Part shown: positions 23,831 through 34,835 of the stretch, piece by piece
Layout: each line of letters begins with the position of its first letter
How positions within the stretch are numbered: position 1 is the stretch's first letter
Source: Humulus lupulus
Taxonomy: Eukaryota > Streptophyta > Magnoliopsida > Rosales > Cannabaceae
DNA length: 64,000 nucleotides
NCBI RefSeq assembly: GCF_963169125.1
Contig: NC_084795.1
Location: 136,402,701-136,466,700, forward strand
Direction of reading: 5' to 3'
Translations under genes and position numbers: made by a program
Notes under the pieces: generated by a model
Database searches by the model: none
What the model was told of the DNA's origin: nothing
The model's input: the letters and a program-made list of their open reading frames with translations, nothing else

Positions 23831-26008
23831 GGAAGAAGGAAGAAGAAGGTGAAGAGGAACCCCTCTTAGAGTATGTCCTCTTGTTATTCTCATTTGTATA
23901 ATCTCTTTTTATTGATATATGTCATTGACTTGTTTTATTTTCTTGTGTGTGTTTGGGTTCTTTCATCTCCTTATGGTGGTTTTCCAATAAAAACCCTAGG
24001 CTTGAACAAGGGTGTGGAGTTTGGGTATTGATCTTTTGTGTTCTTGATTTTACAATCAAGAGAGGTAATGGTCTTTTCTTAGCCCTTACATTGTTTTTTG
24101 TGGGTTGTCTATGAGGTTTTGTTAATGATGCTAATGGTTGATTTTGGTAGGATTGGTGTATAGGATTCGTATATTGTGAGAGTATGATTTGTGTTAAAAA
24201 GGGTTGTGATGTTGATTTTGCTATGCATAAAAGTTATGATAATCTATGAGTGCATGTATGGTGATTTCGGCCTAGGCTTACCCAAGGGTGTTCTTGATAT
24301 TTTGTGTGATGTTGTGTGATTTACAATATATTAGATCCATGTTTTAGGACCTATGTTATATGGGTAAGAGGATAATTGGCAATCTTGATATTTTGATCCA
24401 TGAAATTTTGATAGATGCGTGTTATATTTTGAATGATTAAATTATAAGATGCATGAAAATAATGATAGAAACATGTTAGGTTAATATAAGGCATATGTGA
24501 ATATGGTGCTTATAAATTATTATATGTTATTGTTATTGATAGTGTTTTGTTGGTTTTCATGGAATTGCAACAAATGGTTTTTAAAAGGATTCATGTGAAT
24601 ATGTTAGTAATATTAGAATCATGCATATTATAAGAGTATAATGAGATTTTAAACATGTATGATTTTATGTAATTTTGAGACAAAAATTGAGTTTTATGAG
24701 GAATTAAGCTTGCTGTTTTTTTTGTAAATAATTGGGTAAAAGTTGATAAGAAGATGAGTTGCATGCATAAATAATGTTCTTGGTGAATATGTTAATTTTT
24801 ATGAAATTAAAAAGAGGATTTTAAGTCTCATGTTATGATATTTTACTCAAATAATTACCTACAGAATTTTTATTGAATTTTGAGAAAATATGAGTTTATA
24901 AAATTGAATATGGTGATTTTAATGATAAAAATAGTTGCTGGAATTTTTGTAATAAAATATTGAAGTAAGTTTCACTAAAATGAATTTGGTGAGTTTTTGG
25001 AATAAATTATTTTTCCTAAGTTATGGTAATATTGAAAAATGATATTTTTAATGGTATGAATGCATATTTTGATAAGTAATGATTTTTCATTTATTTTGAT
25101 TGAGAAAAATATTTGGACTCTATTTATTTGTGATTTTTGAATAAAATAAATGGTGACTGAAAGTTTGTTTTAAAAAGGTTAAAAATTGTTATTAAATTGT
25201 CACATATGAATTTTTGCTACTTAAAAACTAAGTCTTAAATAAATTAAATCAAAATGTATTTTTCCACACTTAAAATATATTTTCTCACCTCATTTAAGTA
25301 ACACAATGATAAATTTTTTTTTTTTCTTCTAAAGGGACATATTAAAAATAGGCATTTTAATTAAATCCAAGCTTTTTGGTTAATTCTTGTTAATTAGAAA
25401 TTAATGGATGAAATTGTCACATATTTTATTTTTAAGCTAAAATAGAATAACTTTATAAAATAAAATATTGTTTTGAGAAATTTAATCAACTTAGAAATTT
25501 TAAGAAAAATAAAGCGTGTAATATGTCTATTGATTTTAAAATAATAAAAGAAATGTAGAATTATCGTTTTTGAAAACGTCTTTATTACGCAACGTTCCCA
25601 CGTATGCATGTTACATGCAAATCAACTTTTACGTCCAAAATCATGATTATTATTCAACTATGTGATTTTTATAAAACAATCATGTTAGTAAAATGGGTAG
25701 AACGAGCATTATTCTTTTTGGCGATAATTGCATGTTTAGTGTAACTGTTATCATGAGTGCATGGCCCATGCACACATGAGTTGTATGGAAGGGCAAAATA
25801 GTAATTTTATGAACCTAAGAAATGTTATTTTGATTATGATATAGGCTCGTTGAAAGATTGTGAAATTCTTAGCTTGGACCTGAGGTAAGGAAGTTAGATA
25901 GATTCTATGATTTTATGCTATGAATGGTAAGGTTGTTATATGAATGAACTGTTATGAAATTATGAATGCCATAATGTGATGATATGTTGAATGTGATATG
26001 TGTATGGA

Positions 26009-26170
26009 TGTTAGATACATCAAACAGATTACGATGTCAGATACATCGAACGAGTTACTAAGGACATTGAGATGTAACTCACATCAAACAGATTACGATG
26101 GTAGACACATCAAACAGATTACGATGTCAGATACATCGAACGAGTTACTAAGGACATTGAGACGTGACTC
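26009..26170 (+). repeat. 92-bp tandem duplication in LTR C-fwd
   Basis: The block catcaaacagattacgatgt through ttactaaggacattgaga occurs twice about 92 bp apart, with a shorter partial copy between. Confidence 0.8.
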
Positions 26171-26275
26171 CTAGGGCGGACGCGCCGAGGTTATTCAAGG
26201 ACCAATGATCTCCTGTTTACCTCATAGGGTGACATAGACAACTAGCATTCCATGCTCATCATGTATGCTGTCTGT

Positions 26276-26455
26276 TTGTGATATGATGATATGTCACATT
26301 TATGTTATGATATGATGATATGTCACATTTATGTTATGGTATGATGATATGTCACATTTATGTTATGATATGATGAAATGTTACATTTATGTTATGATAT
26401 GATGAAATGTCATATTTATGTTATGATATGATGAAATGTTACGATTATGTTATGA
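26276..26455 (+). repeat. 29-bp tandem array, about 6 copies, in LTR C-fwd
   Basis: The unit is tatgatatgatgatatgtca plus catttatgt, with g/a variants in later copies (gatgaaatgt). The matching region of C-rev (about 22490-22650) is catcata-rich but does not show the same array, so the expansion is specific to this copy. Confidence 0.85.
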
Positions 26456-28343
26456 TATACCATGATGTTTTAGATGAACGTTAGTGTTTGGTTGTTCGTT
26501 GTTTTTCTTACTTGCTTATTTGCTTGTACTTCCTTACTGGGCTTTTAGCTCACCCCCTTACTTTCCTTCCAGGTAGCAAATAGGTTTTCTCTATGGCACG
26601 CGTGGTGACGTGAGGAGTTCTTTCATCATGGGGTGTATGGCATGGGGCAATCCTATGGACGATAAAACGATCAACGTAGAACGCCATTTAAATTATGTTT
26701 TGTTTTTAAGAGACTTTCCTAAATTATCAGCGGGACTCTGTTATTTAAATTATTTGGTTTTATTTGAACTTTGCATAAAAACCTATGTTTTATTTTAAAC
26801 TTATGGCGCCAACTTGCATGGTTTTAAATAAGTCCCCCTGAGACTTTAATAATGGATGGTATTCTTTTATAAACTATGTTATGTGAATGTTTTGTAAGTA
26901 TTAGTCTAGGGAGTTCTTTACAATGGGTCATGCACACATAATAACAGTTGCACACAACATGCAAATATACTTAATTACACATAAGGCCATAAAAAGAATA
27001 ATGCTCATTTTACCTACTTTGCATGCATGATCTTTCTATAAACAATCATAAAAGTGTATACTTAAAACCACAACATGCAAATATACTTAAAACCACATGG
27101 TTGAATAATAGACATAATTTTGGACGTAAAAGTGTATTTGTATGTATCATGTATACGTGGGAACGTTGCGTAATTGTGGCGTTTAAAAATGATAATTCTA
27201 CACGTCTTACTTCTATCGTTTTAAAATTAATAGGCTTGTAACATGCTTTGCTTACCATTACTTATTTTCTTAAAATTTCTAGGTTGATTAAATCTCTCAA
27301 AACATCATTTTTATTTTTTAAAAAAATAGTTTTATTTAGCTTAATAAAAAAAATATGTGATAAATCCATTTATTATTTTCAAATTACAAAGAAATAACAA
27401 AGGCTTGGAATTTATTTTAAATACTTATGATTACCATGTTTCTTTAGAAAAATCAATTTAATATTGCTTAATTGTGTTACATAAATGATGTGAGAAAAAT
27501 ATATTTTAAGTGTGGAAAACAATATATTTTATTTGAATTATTTTAAGGCTTAGTTTTTATGTAACATAAATTCATAAGTGACAAATAAATAATCATTTTA
27601 AACCTCTTAAACTAAACTTTCAGCCACCATTTTATTTCTTTAAAAATCACAAATAAATTGAATTCAATAGTTTCCTTAATCAAAATAAAGAAAAATCATA
27701 ACTATTAAAATATACACTCATGCCATATTAAAAATACCATTTTTAATATCACCATAATTTAGGGTATTAATTTTATTTCAAATACTAATCAAATTTATTT
27801 TATTGAAACACACTTCACTTTTTTTTTTAACAAAAATTCTAGCAATCATATTTATTATCAAAAATCACCATATTGAATTTAAAACCTCATAATTTTCTAA
27901 AAATATAATAAAAATTCCGTAGGTATTTATTTGAGTAAAATATCATTTTATTGTGACTTAAAATACCCTTTTTAATTTCATAAAATCAACATAGCATTAA
28001 GGACATTACTTATGTATGAAAATCACTTTTTCACCAAACTTTTACCCAATTATTCACAAAAATCAGCAAGCATAATTACTCATGAAATTCATCTTTTATC
28101 TAATGGCTTTTCAAAAATTTCACATAAAATCATACATGTCCAATAAACACAATAACTCACAAATCCTATCATGCTCTTATTATACAAATAATTCTAAGAA
28201 TATCACTAACACATATTCATATGCAACCTTATAAAACCTTATTCTATTCCAATGAATTTATACATGAAATCCAACAAAACAATAATAACAACATACATTA
28301 TTACATAAACACCATTATTCATATATGCCTTTATATTAAACTG

Positions 28344-28368
28344 ATAAGTGAATTTTAGATTCACTTAT
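28344..28368 (+). repeat. Hairpin at the tip of LTR F1
   Basis: ATAAGTGAAT, loop tttag, ATTCACTTAT: a perfect 10-bp inverted repeat two bases inside the LTR end. Confidence 0.85.
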
Positions 28369-28518
28369 TAGTGTCATTTTATATCTAATTTGTAGGTGTT
28401 TAGGGTGTTTTGTTTGGTTTTATGCTTGTGTTGTGTTTGTGTAGGGTCCAAGGAAAAGTGGCGCGAAATTTGTACAAAACGGAAGTGAAACAAAGAAAAA
28501 TAAAAAATTCGTGAAATA

Positions 28519-28652
28519 GGGCTGCATCGCCATATTCAGGGGCTGCATCGCTATTTCTGGCCTGAATTAGGGCTGCAGCGCCATCATTAAGGGCTGCAGC
28601 GCCTGTCTAAAATAGAGAGCTTGTTTTGGCACATTTGTGGCGCAGCAGCGCC
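28519..28652 (+). repeat. GC-rich repeated motif cluster in LTR F1
   Basis: Five related copies: gggctgcatcgcc (28519), ggggctgcatcgct (28538), gggctgcagcgcca (28570), gggctgcagcgcctg (28591) and ggcgcagcagcgcc (28639). The core is GCTGCAGCGCC or GCTGCATCGCC. The cluster ends 65 bp before the TATA box. Confidence 0.85.
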
Positions 28653-28716
28653 GGGAGCTGTACGGAAATCTTAAATTGCGATTTTTGAAGGGCAAAAGAG
28701 GTCTTTTTGCAAGGGA

Positions 28717-28724
28717 TATAAAAG
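28717..28724 (+). promoter_or_regulatory. TATA box of LTR F1
   Basis: TATAAAAG in the context gggatataaaagg. Confidence 0.6.
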
Positions 28725-30268
28725 GAAAATTTTAATTAGGGTCCAAGGACGTTTTTGGAGGGGATTAGATCAGATATTACATGCTTGGGAAAGAAGAGGA
28801 GGCTAGACTTCATCAAGATCATCACCATTATATCTAGTTTATTTCTTCTTCCTTTAATTTTTAGTTTTTAATTATGAACAACTACATTGATATTATGTTT
28901 ATGTTTGTAATGGAGAACTAAACTCTTATTGTGCTAGAGTATTAGATGAATCTATTTTGATTATTGAATTGTGGTTTTTATTATTATTTCTATGAAGTTC
29001 TTCTCGTTTGTTCATATCTTCTTGATTTAATTTTCTCATATTAATGTTTGGCCATCATTATTGTGAATTGAAATCTAGGGTTTATGCTTGAAAAAGATAA
29101 ACGTAGATTGGACATAAGAAGATTTGACATAGAGTGATTGTGAGAATGAGAGATTCCTTGAACTCTATGAATTTGGCTTAGAATAATTATTGCTTAATGA
29201 TGTCTTGATTAATTAATAGCGAATAGAGATATCATATTGATTAATTGAGATTAATTGCATATATGCTTGAGAGAGATAAATGCATTATATTATAATTCTA
29301 GAAATTACAAATGAGGAGAACTAATTAGGATAATAAAGAAATCATGTTCATAATTGAATAGTGAAATCATTACTCTAGTACATTTATCTTTTATTTAATC
29401 ACTTCCCAAGATGATTAGATTTGATTATTTTGTTATTTAATAATCGTTATTTTATTGTTTGATTTATTTATTGGCTTTTCTAATTAAAATTATAGACTTA
29501 ACAGTAATAGTAATTAGTGAATTTAATATTTAATCCATGTGGGTTCGACATCTTTTAAATTAAAACTATATTGCAATACACCGTATACTTGCGGTAGAAA
29601 ATTCGGTATCATAAACCTAACATGTTTCTATCATTATTTTCATGCATATAATAATTTATTTCTTCACAATATCATATACATCCTATCAAAATTTCATGGA
29701 TCCAATTATCAAGATTCCCAATTATCATTATACCCAAATTACATAGGTCCTAAGACATGGATCTAACATATTGAAGATCACAAAACATAAAACAAAATAT
29801 AAAGGTGATCCTTAGATATGCCTAGGCCGAAATCTCCATATATGCATTCATAAATTATCACTAATCATTATACATAGAAAAATCAACACCAAAACCCTTT
29901 TATACACTAAACCATAATACCCTTCATGCAAGATCAAACAACTCATCATCAACAAGATAACAAGAACGCAAAGTACCTATTTTCCCTACACAAAACACAA
30001 ATCCCCTTTTACCATAGTCCCCCTAATAATTTTACTCATCAAAACCAATAACCACAAAATTTAGGGAGGGATTTCAATACCTCTCTTGATAGAAATCAAG
30101 AATCCAATCTAGAAGCACCTCCTTGCTCAAACCCTAGGGGTTGTATCTTTTTTTTTTTTTTAATATCAAGATGGAGAAGAAGATGAACAAAAGTTAGAGA
30201 CAACCCAAATCAAAATACTAGATTTATCATAAGGAATCTTAAAACAAACAAGAGCCTTATCCTAGCTT

Positions 30269-30302
30269 GAACCCTTCTTCTTCTTCTTCTTCTTCTTCTT
30301 CC
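30269..30302 (+). repeat. (TTC)n microsatellite in C-rev
   Basis: About 11 consecutive ttc units, then ctttctttcttc. It corresponds to the gaa-rich leader of the C-family LTR. Confidence 0.85.
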
Positions 30303-31085
30303 TTTCTTTCTTCTCCTCCTTCTCTCTAGAATTGGCAGCCCCTTCTCTCTAGCACGCCACTCTCTCTCTCTCTCTATCTTCTCTCTAGGTCACGGCCAAA
30401 TGGCCTCTTTTCCTTCATGTCTCCTTTTTAATTCCTATTTTCCTCATAAAGCCTCACCAAAATAGATGGTAATTTCCCTAATCCACTCATCAAATCAAAC
30501 CTAAAAAATCCTTTATAATAAAGAGTAATTTAATTGAATTAAAATTGTCAAATTTCCCTTACCCAATATTAGCTATAATTCCCCAAAATCATGTCTAATT
30601 GATTGAAAAAAAATATAAAGGAAATAAGCCATTTCCTTTTCCTACACCAAACCGTCCATCACCTTTCCCCTTTTCCTCTTTTATTTTATTTTATTTTATT
30701 TAAATTAAACTACTCAATTATATCAAATAAAAGGAAATTATAAAATGTGTAGAAAATCCACACATGTGCATCACATTACCATGCACTTGCACACACTAAA
30801 TCACTAGGGTGCATCACTATCTACCATGCACCTTAGTGCATTCAACCAAATCTCACATAATTACATTTTTAAAATAAAATAAATACATATTATTTAACAA
30901 GTAATTTCATAAAAATATTCTACAAACAATTCTAACAATGAAATAAAATAACAACAACCAAGTAAAAGAAACAACAATGAAATAAAATAAACAACATTTA
31001 AATAAAACAATTCATCACACTTAAATAAAATAAATCACAAAATTTTAATAATCTAAAAAAAATAAAAAAAATTTGGTGCACTACA

Positions 31086-31329
31086 CGTTGCTTTTTTTCT
31101 TTTGTATGTTATTTAGCAATTCCAAAAAAAAAATTGAAAAATATATGTATATCTAATTAAAAAATAAAATTCTATTTTCGTAAAAGTTTGTGATTCTGAA
31201 ATGGGCCTCCTAATGCATCAGCTAAAATTGGAAATACCTTTATATCTCATTCTACCCTTTCGAAACATAATGTAAAAATTTTGAAAACCAAAAAATTCTC
31301 ATATCGAAATTGAAATTCCATGCTATTAT
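31086..31329 (-). other. clpP intron 2, second part, to ycf2 junction
   Basis: It continues the plastid-derived sequence after C-rev. No gene is seen. The switch to ycf2 lies near 31330; its exact position is uncertain. Confidence 0.5.
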
Positions 31330-31983
31330 TACTTAATCATATTTCTTATATCGCGAAGACTATGATTCTCAAGAAATTCTTCGATTTCTTTCGGAAGCAG
31401 AAGAATATTTAGCTGCTTCTCACGTTCTGTGAATAACCAGGACATTGAGGAATATCCAGAAAGACATTTAGGGAATCGGTCTAATTCTATCTATGTTCGT
31501 TCTGTTTGAAGAAAGGAAGGATCCCAAAGAATCGATCTTTCTTTTAGTTGTTGAATCTCTCTTTGATTGATCAATGTGTGATATTATGAATCCTCATTAC
31601 TAATGGAATCAAAATGATATCTGGATCGATCAGAAGATCTTTTCAATTGGCTATAATTTATTATTTGAACAAAACTAGATCTTATGGAATCATATTGAAA
31701 TTTGACGATACATTATGTACCTTACTCAAAAATCGATCATTGCTTTCCAACCACACATTGTCTATCCAAATCCGATTCTCTCTCGATATGTTCCTTAAAA
31801 AACTGATTTGTGCGGATTCTTTCCCCAACTAAAGAAGAGATCTTGGCAGAATTTCCACATATGAAATTAAGCAAAATTTTGCAAATAAAAATCCCACTTG
31901 TTTCTCGAGAAGAGATGGGAAACATGCTCAATATCAATTGATGGAATAGTTGACCCAACTCCTTGTTGTTTGAAGAAACCCTT
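31330..31983 (-). pseudogene. ycf2: ycf2 fragment, downstream part (plastid-derived)
   Basis: On the minus strand, reading from 31983 down: [20 protein letters not shown], then a damaged region, then [16 protein letters not shown] and [12 protein letters not shown] near 31390. This matches consecutive parts of the large plastid protein Ycf2, with many frame breaks. The upstream part continues at 59020 after element B; joined across B, IPIEAKG runs directly into FFKQQ. Confidence 0.88.
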
Positions 31984-33168
31984 TGTAATGACCCAACTAC
32001 TCTAGACTTTTGGACCATTAACGAAACTATACATACAAATCCTTAGTAAAACTTACATTTGCGAAAATACCATAACTTTATTAAAACCTTGTAAAAACCA
32101 ATGTTAAAACTTACATAACTCAAGGTAGGATATGGGATCCCATTGTTTTAAAAACAAAACATAACATAATTTAAAATGAAAAGGATTACATAACAAGTGC
32201 GGAAAAATTACACATAAACCATAAATAAAAAGACTACATCCTCGAAATCGAACTCTCGACTCCTTGAATCCATTCATCACCGATACACATTCTCCCAAGC
32301 ATCCACGAATCTTACCGCCACTATAGCTATTTTCCTGCACATATAAACAAAAAGGAATGAGCCTAATGCCCAGCAAGGAAAATCTAACACATAGTTCATA
32401 TACATAAATTTCATAAGAAACATAAAACTTAACATAACACTTTATCATACACATACTATAATGGCCATTATTACTTGGGGTCCAAGAGACTAAACAAGTC
32501 ATATGCCCATGAGATTAGTGGGGTCCTACTAGCTAAGTAGGTCATATGCCCATAATCTATTTGGGGTCTTGTTAGTCATATGGGTCATATGCCCAAGCCT
32601 ACAAACATACATATTCATAACATATTTTATAACATATTTCATAACATAAAACATAAGATAACATAAGCATAAAACATATAGATTCTATCCTATTTTCCTT
32701 ACCAAAGTTACCGGGAAATGAGGACAGAGTTGGGACTTTTGGAACACTCCTAAAACCATATATAACAGGGTGAGTAGATATGAAGAAAAAGAAATGAAAG
32801 GAATGGAAGGACTAAACCTTTGAGAAACATACTTACCAAAACCTTTTTGCTCAAGAACTTAGATTTCCTAACCAAAGTAAAGATTAAGGTTAGAGGCTGA
32901 GTAGAAGACTATGAGAACTTAAAAGAACAAGTACAGAAATGAACTAGAGTTTTGGGTTACCTTGAAGACTTGTAAGACCAATCTACACCTCAAACCGAAA
33001 TACTATAAAACCTTACTTCCCAAAGTGTTTGATAAGCTTATGATGATCAAGCTTATGATGATCAAGCTTATGATTCCCCAACCCAGGTGTTTACACTCTC
33101 ACACTCACTTAGCAATTGCAGCCTCTGAACTTAGAGCAAAAGATGAATAATGGCTGGGTACTAGGTCC

Positions 33169-33176
33169 TATTTATA
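33169..33176 (-). promoter_or_regulatory. TATA box of the left LTR of B
   Basis: Minus-strand TATAAATA in the context ctctataaatagg. The same box is at 58283-58290 in the right LTR. Confidence 0.65.
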
Positions 33177-33358
33177 GAGTTTAGGAATGAAAAGATCTTA
33201 ATTTTACTTGAATAAAAATAATAGCTTTTTAGGTGAAAATAATTTGAATAATCGTTCAGCAGAGGCTGAAGACTCGTTCAAAAAGGTGCTGGACTTATCA
33301 AGAGGTTGAATGGCTGAAAGGAAAAAGAATTCAAAAACTTTTGAAATATACCGAAGGA

Positions 33359-33487
33359 GGCGATATATCGCCCCCTGTAGGCGATATATCGCCTGGGCCA
33401 GTATGCCTGAGGCTGTCGTACATCGTCTCATGTTTTCCGTATCTACGTGCTGCGATATATCGCCCCCTATAGCTGCGATATATCGGC
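33359..33487. repeat. Palindrome cluster GGCGATATATCGCC in left LTR of B
   Basis: Perfect 14-bp palindromes occur at 33359-33372 and 33380-33393, then tgcgatatatcgcc at 33451-33464 and tgcgatatatcggca at 33474-33488. It is upstream of the TATA box by roughly 180-310 bp in element orientation. Confidence 0.92.
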
Positions 33488-33656
33488 ACACGCTGATTAT
33501 TTAAACATGAAATTACACATTTTTAGCTAAGTTTGAATGGAGTAAACAGCTTTGACTAAGCCCTCAACGTATTCAAAGCTGCTGACTGACCTTATAGCAT
33601 TCAAACTTTTACCCTTATTAAATTTAATCCTCAAAATACTTAATCCTTAATCATCC

Positions 33657-33670
33657 CACTACAAGAAAAA
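33657..33670 (+). repeat. Left terminal inverted repeat of the CACTA element
   Basis: CACTACAAGAAAAA, perfect partner of 51442-51455. Confidence 0.97.
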
Positions 33671-33679
33671 CTGCATTCC

Positions 33680-34270
33680 ATAGCGTTTTTAAAACGCTGT
33701 CTTTAACAAACGATAGCGTTATTACAAACGCTATATTATCCCATGTTATTAAAAGTCTGGACCTTTTCATAGCGTTTTTAAATTGTGATGTAAAAATGCT
33801 ATTGAAAGATATATAATAGCGTTTTAAAAATATAATTAGATGTCAGTCATAGCGTTTTATGTATGTAGTCATTGATTATGTTAAATTGAAAATACTTACT
33901 TTTAATAGCGTTTTTCAAACGTTATGCAGAAATGATGTTGAAAGGTATACAATAGCGTTTTTAAAATGTAACTAGTTATCAACCATAGTGTTTTATGTTT
34001 GTAGTAATATTTACTTTTAATAGCGTTTTTAAAACGTTATGTAAAGATATACAATAGCGTTTTTAAAATGCCATTAATTATAAGTCGTAGTGTTTTATGT
34101 TTGTAGTCGTACTTACTGTGAATAGCGTTTTTAAATTGTTATGTAAAGATATACAATAGCGTTTTAAGAATGTAATTAGTTATCAGTTGTAGCGTTTTAT
34201 GTTTGTAATTATCCTTACTTTTAATAGCGTTTTTTGTTTGTAATCATCCTTAATTTTAATAGCGTTTCTT
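33680..34270 (+). repeat. Subterminal repeats of the CACTA element
   Basis: About 14 copies of ATAGCGTTTT(T), many extended by aaaacg to near-palindromes (tagcgtttttaaaacgct at 33681). The spacing is 40-110 bp and a phrase gttttatgtttgtag recurs between them. In En/Spm elements such repeats are bound by the TNPA-type protein. The right end has only two or three copies (atagcgttttttt near 51395), so the ends are asymmetric. Confidence 0.9.
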
Positions 34271-34310
34271 TATTGTTATCATTAATCATTTTCCTAACAT
34301 TTATTATAAT

Positions 34311-34835
34311 TGTCATATGAACAATTTCATGGCATAACAAAAACTTTTATATTTTTTTATCTTTTAACATATGAATAATTGCAACAAATGATAAACATAT
34401 AACACATTAAAAATTATACCTTAACATAAATTCAAATATTCTTAATATGTTCGCTACATAAAGCTAAAATATCAATATCCCAAAAGTACGAGTATATTGC
34501 AAGACAAAATACATAAGCAAAAGTTTTAAAACAAACTGATTCATAATTTGTTGATCATGGGCGTCCCTCCAAAATATTACACTTCATTCATTAGTTGTGC
34601 ACCTGTAAGAGTGAAAAATATATAAAATTAAGAAAACAAATGTAGCCAAAATAGTTGAAAACACATGTTCATTCATTAGTTAATTTTATGCAAAGATACG
34701 TACCAAAGATATCTACCAAGAAACAATTGAATTTCATCCATTATGTTCATTTCCTATATATTTTGATGATATAATTAGTTACTACAGCTGATTTGTTGTA
34801 CTATTTATAAATCATTTTTTAAGTTGCATGAAATT
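34311..34835. other. CACTA interior, 3' flank of the TNPA-like gene
   Basis: AT-rich, no coding potential recognised. Presumably 3' UTR and terminator of the minus-strand gene ending at 34836. Confidence 0.5.

Larger units (their letters stand above)
23058..26922 (+). mobile_element. Solo LTR C-fwd (3865 bp), inserted into C-rev
   Basis: Ends TGCAGTGCACCAAAAA and GGGAGTTCTTTACA. Perfect duplication atggg at 23053-23057 and 26923-26927. Same family as its host but opposite orientation. Interior: GA microsatellite near 23767-23815, a tandem repeat at 26009-26170, a 29-bp tandem array at 26276-26455, and the ttactgggcttttagctcac string near 26535. No protein frame of note. Confidence 0.93.
28342..29611 (+). 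mobile_element. Solo LTR F1 (1270 bp), inserted into C-rev
   Basis: Ends TGATAAGTGAATTTTAG and ATTCGGTATCA. Perfect duplication taaac at 28337-28341 and 29612-29616. It has a TATA box at 28717 and a GC-rich motif cluster at 28519-28652 just upstream. The ending with gggttcgacatc near 29541 and acttgcggt near 29588 is of the kind seen in Athila/Tat-type LTRs, though that lineage is inferred. No gene. Confidence 0.92.
22055..31085 (-). mobile_element. Solo LTR C-rev (about 3.89 kb without nested copies)
   Basis: Ends TGTAAAGAACGCCC and GGTGCACTACA. Perfect target duplication cgttg at 22050-22054 and 31086-31090. It consists of three pieces (22055-23057, 26928-28341, 29617-31085) separated by C-fwd and F1. 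Removing both, with one copy of each duplication, gives about 3886 bp, close to the 3865 bp of C-fwd. It is the reverse complement of C-fwd along its length: for example, 22936-23052 against 25755-25890. No retrotransposon genes were found in it. Confidence 0.93.

Noticed and set aside
31737..32018. 93-codon minus-strand frame
   Set aside because: It crosses the ycf2/LTR junction at 31983, so its first codons are LTR sequence and the rest is ycf2. It is an accidental fusion.
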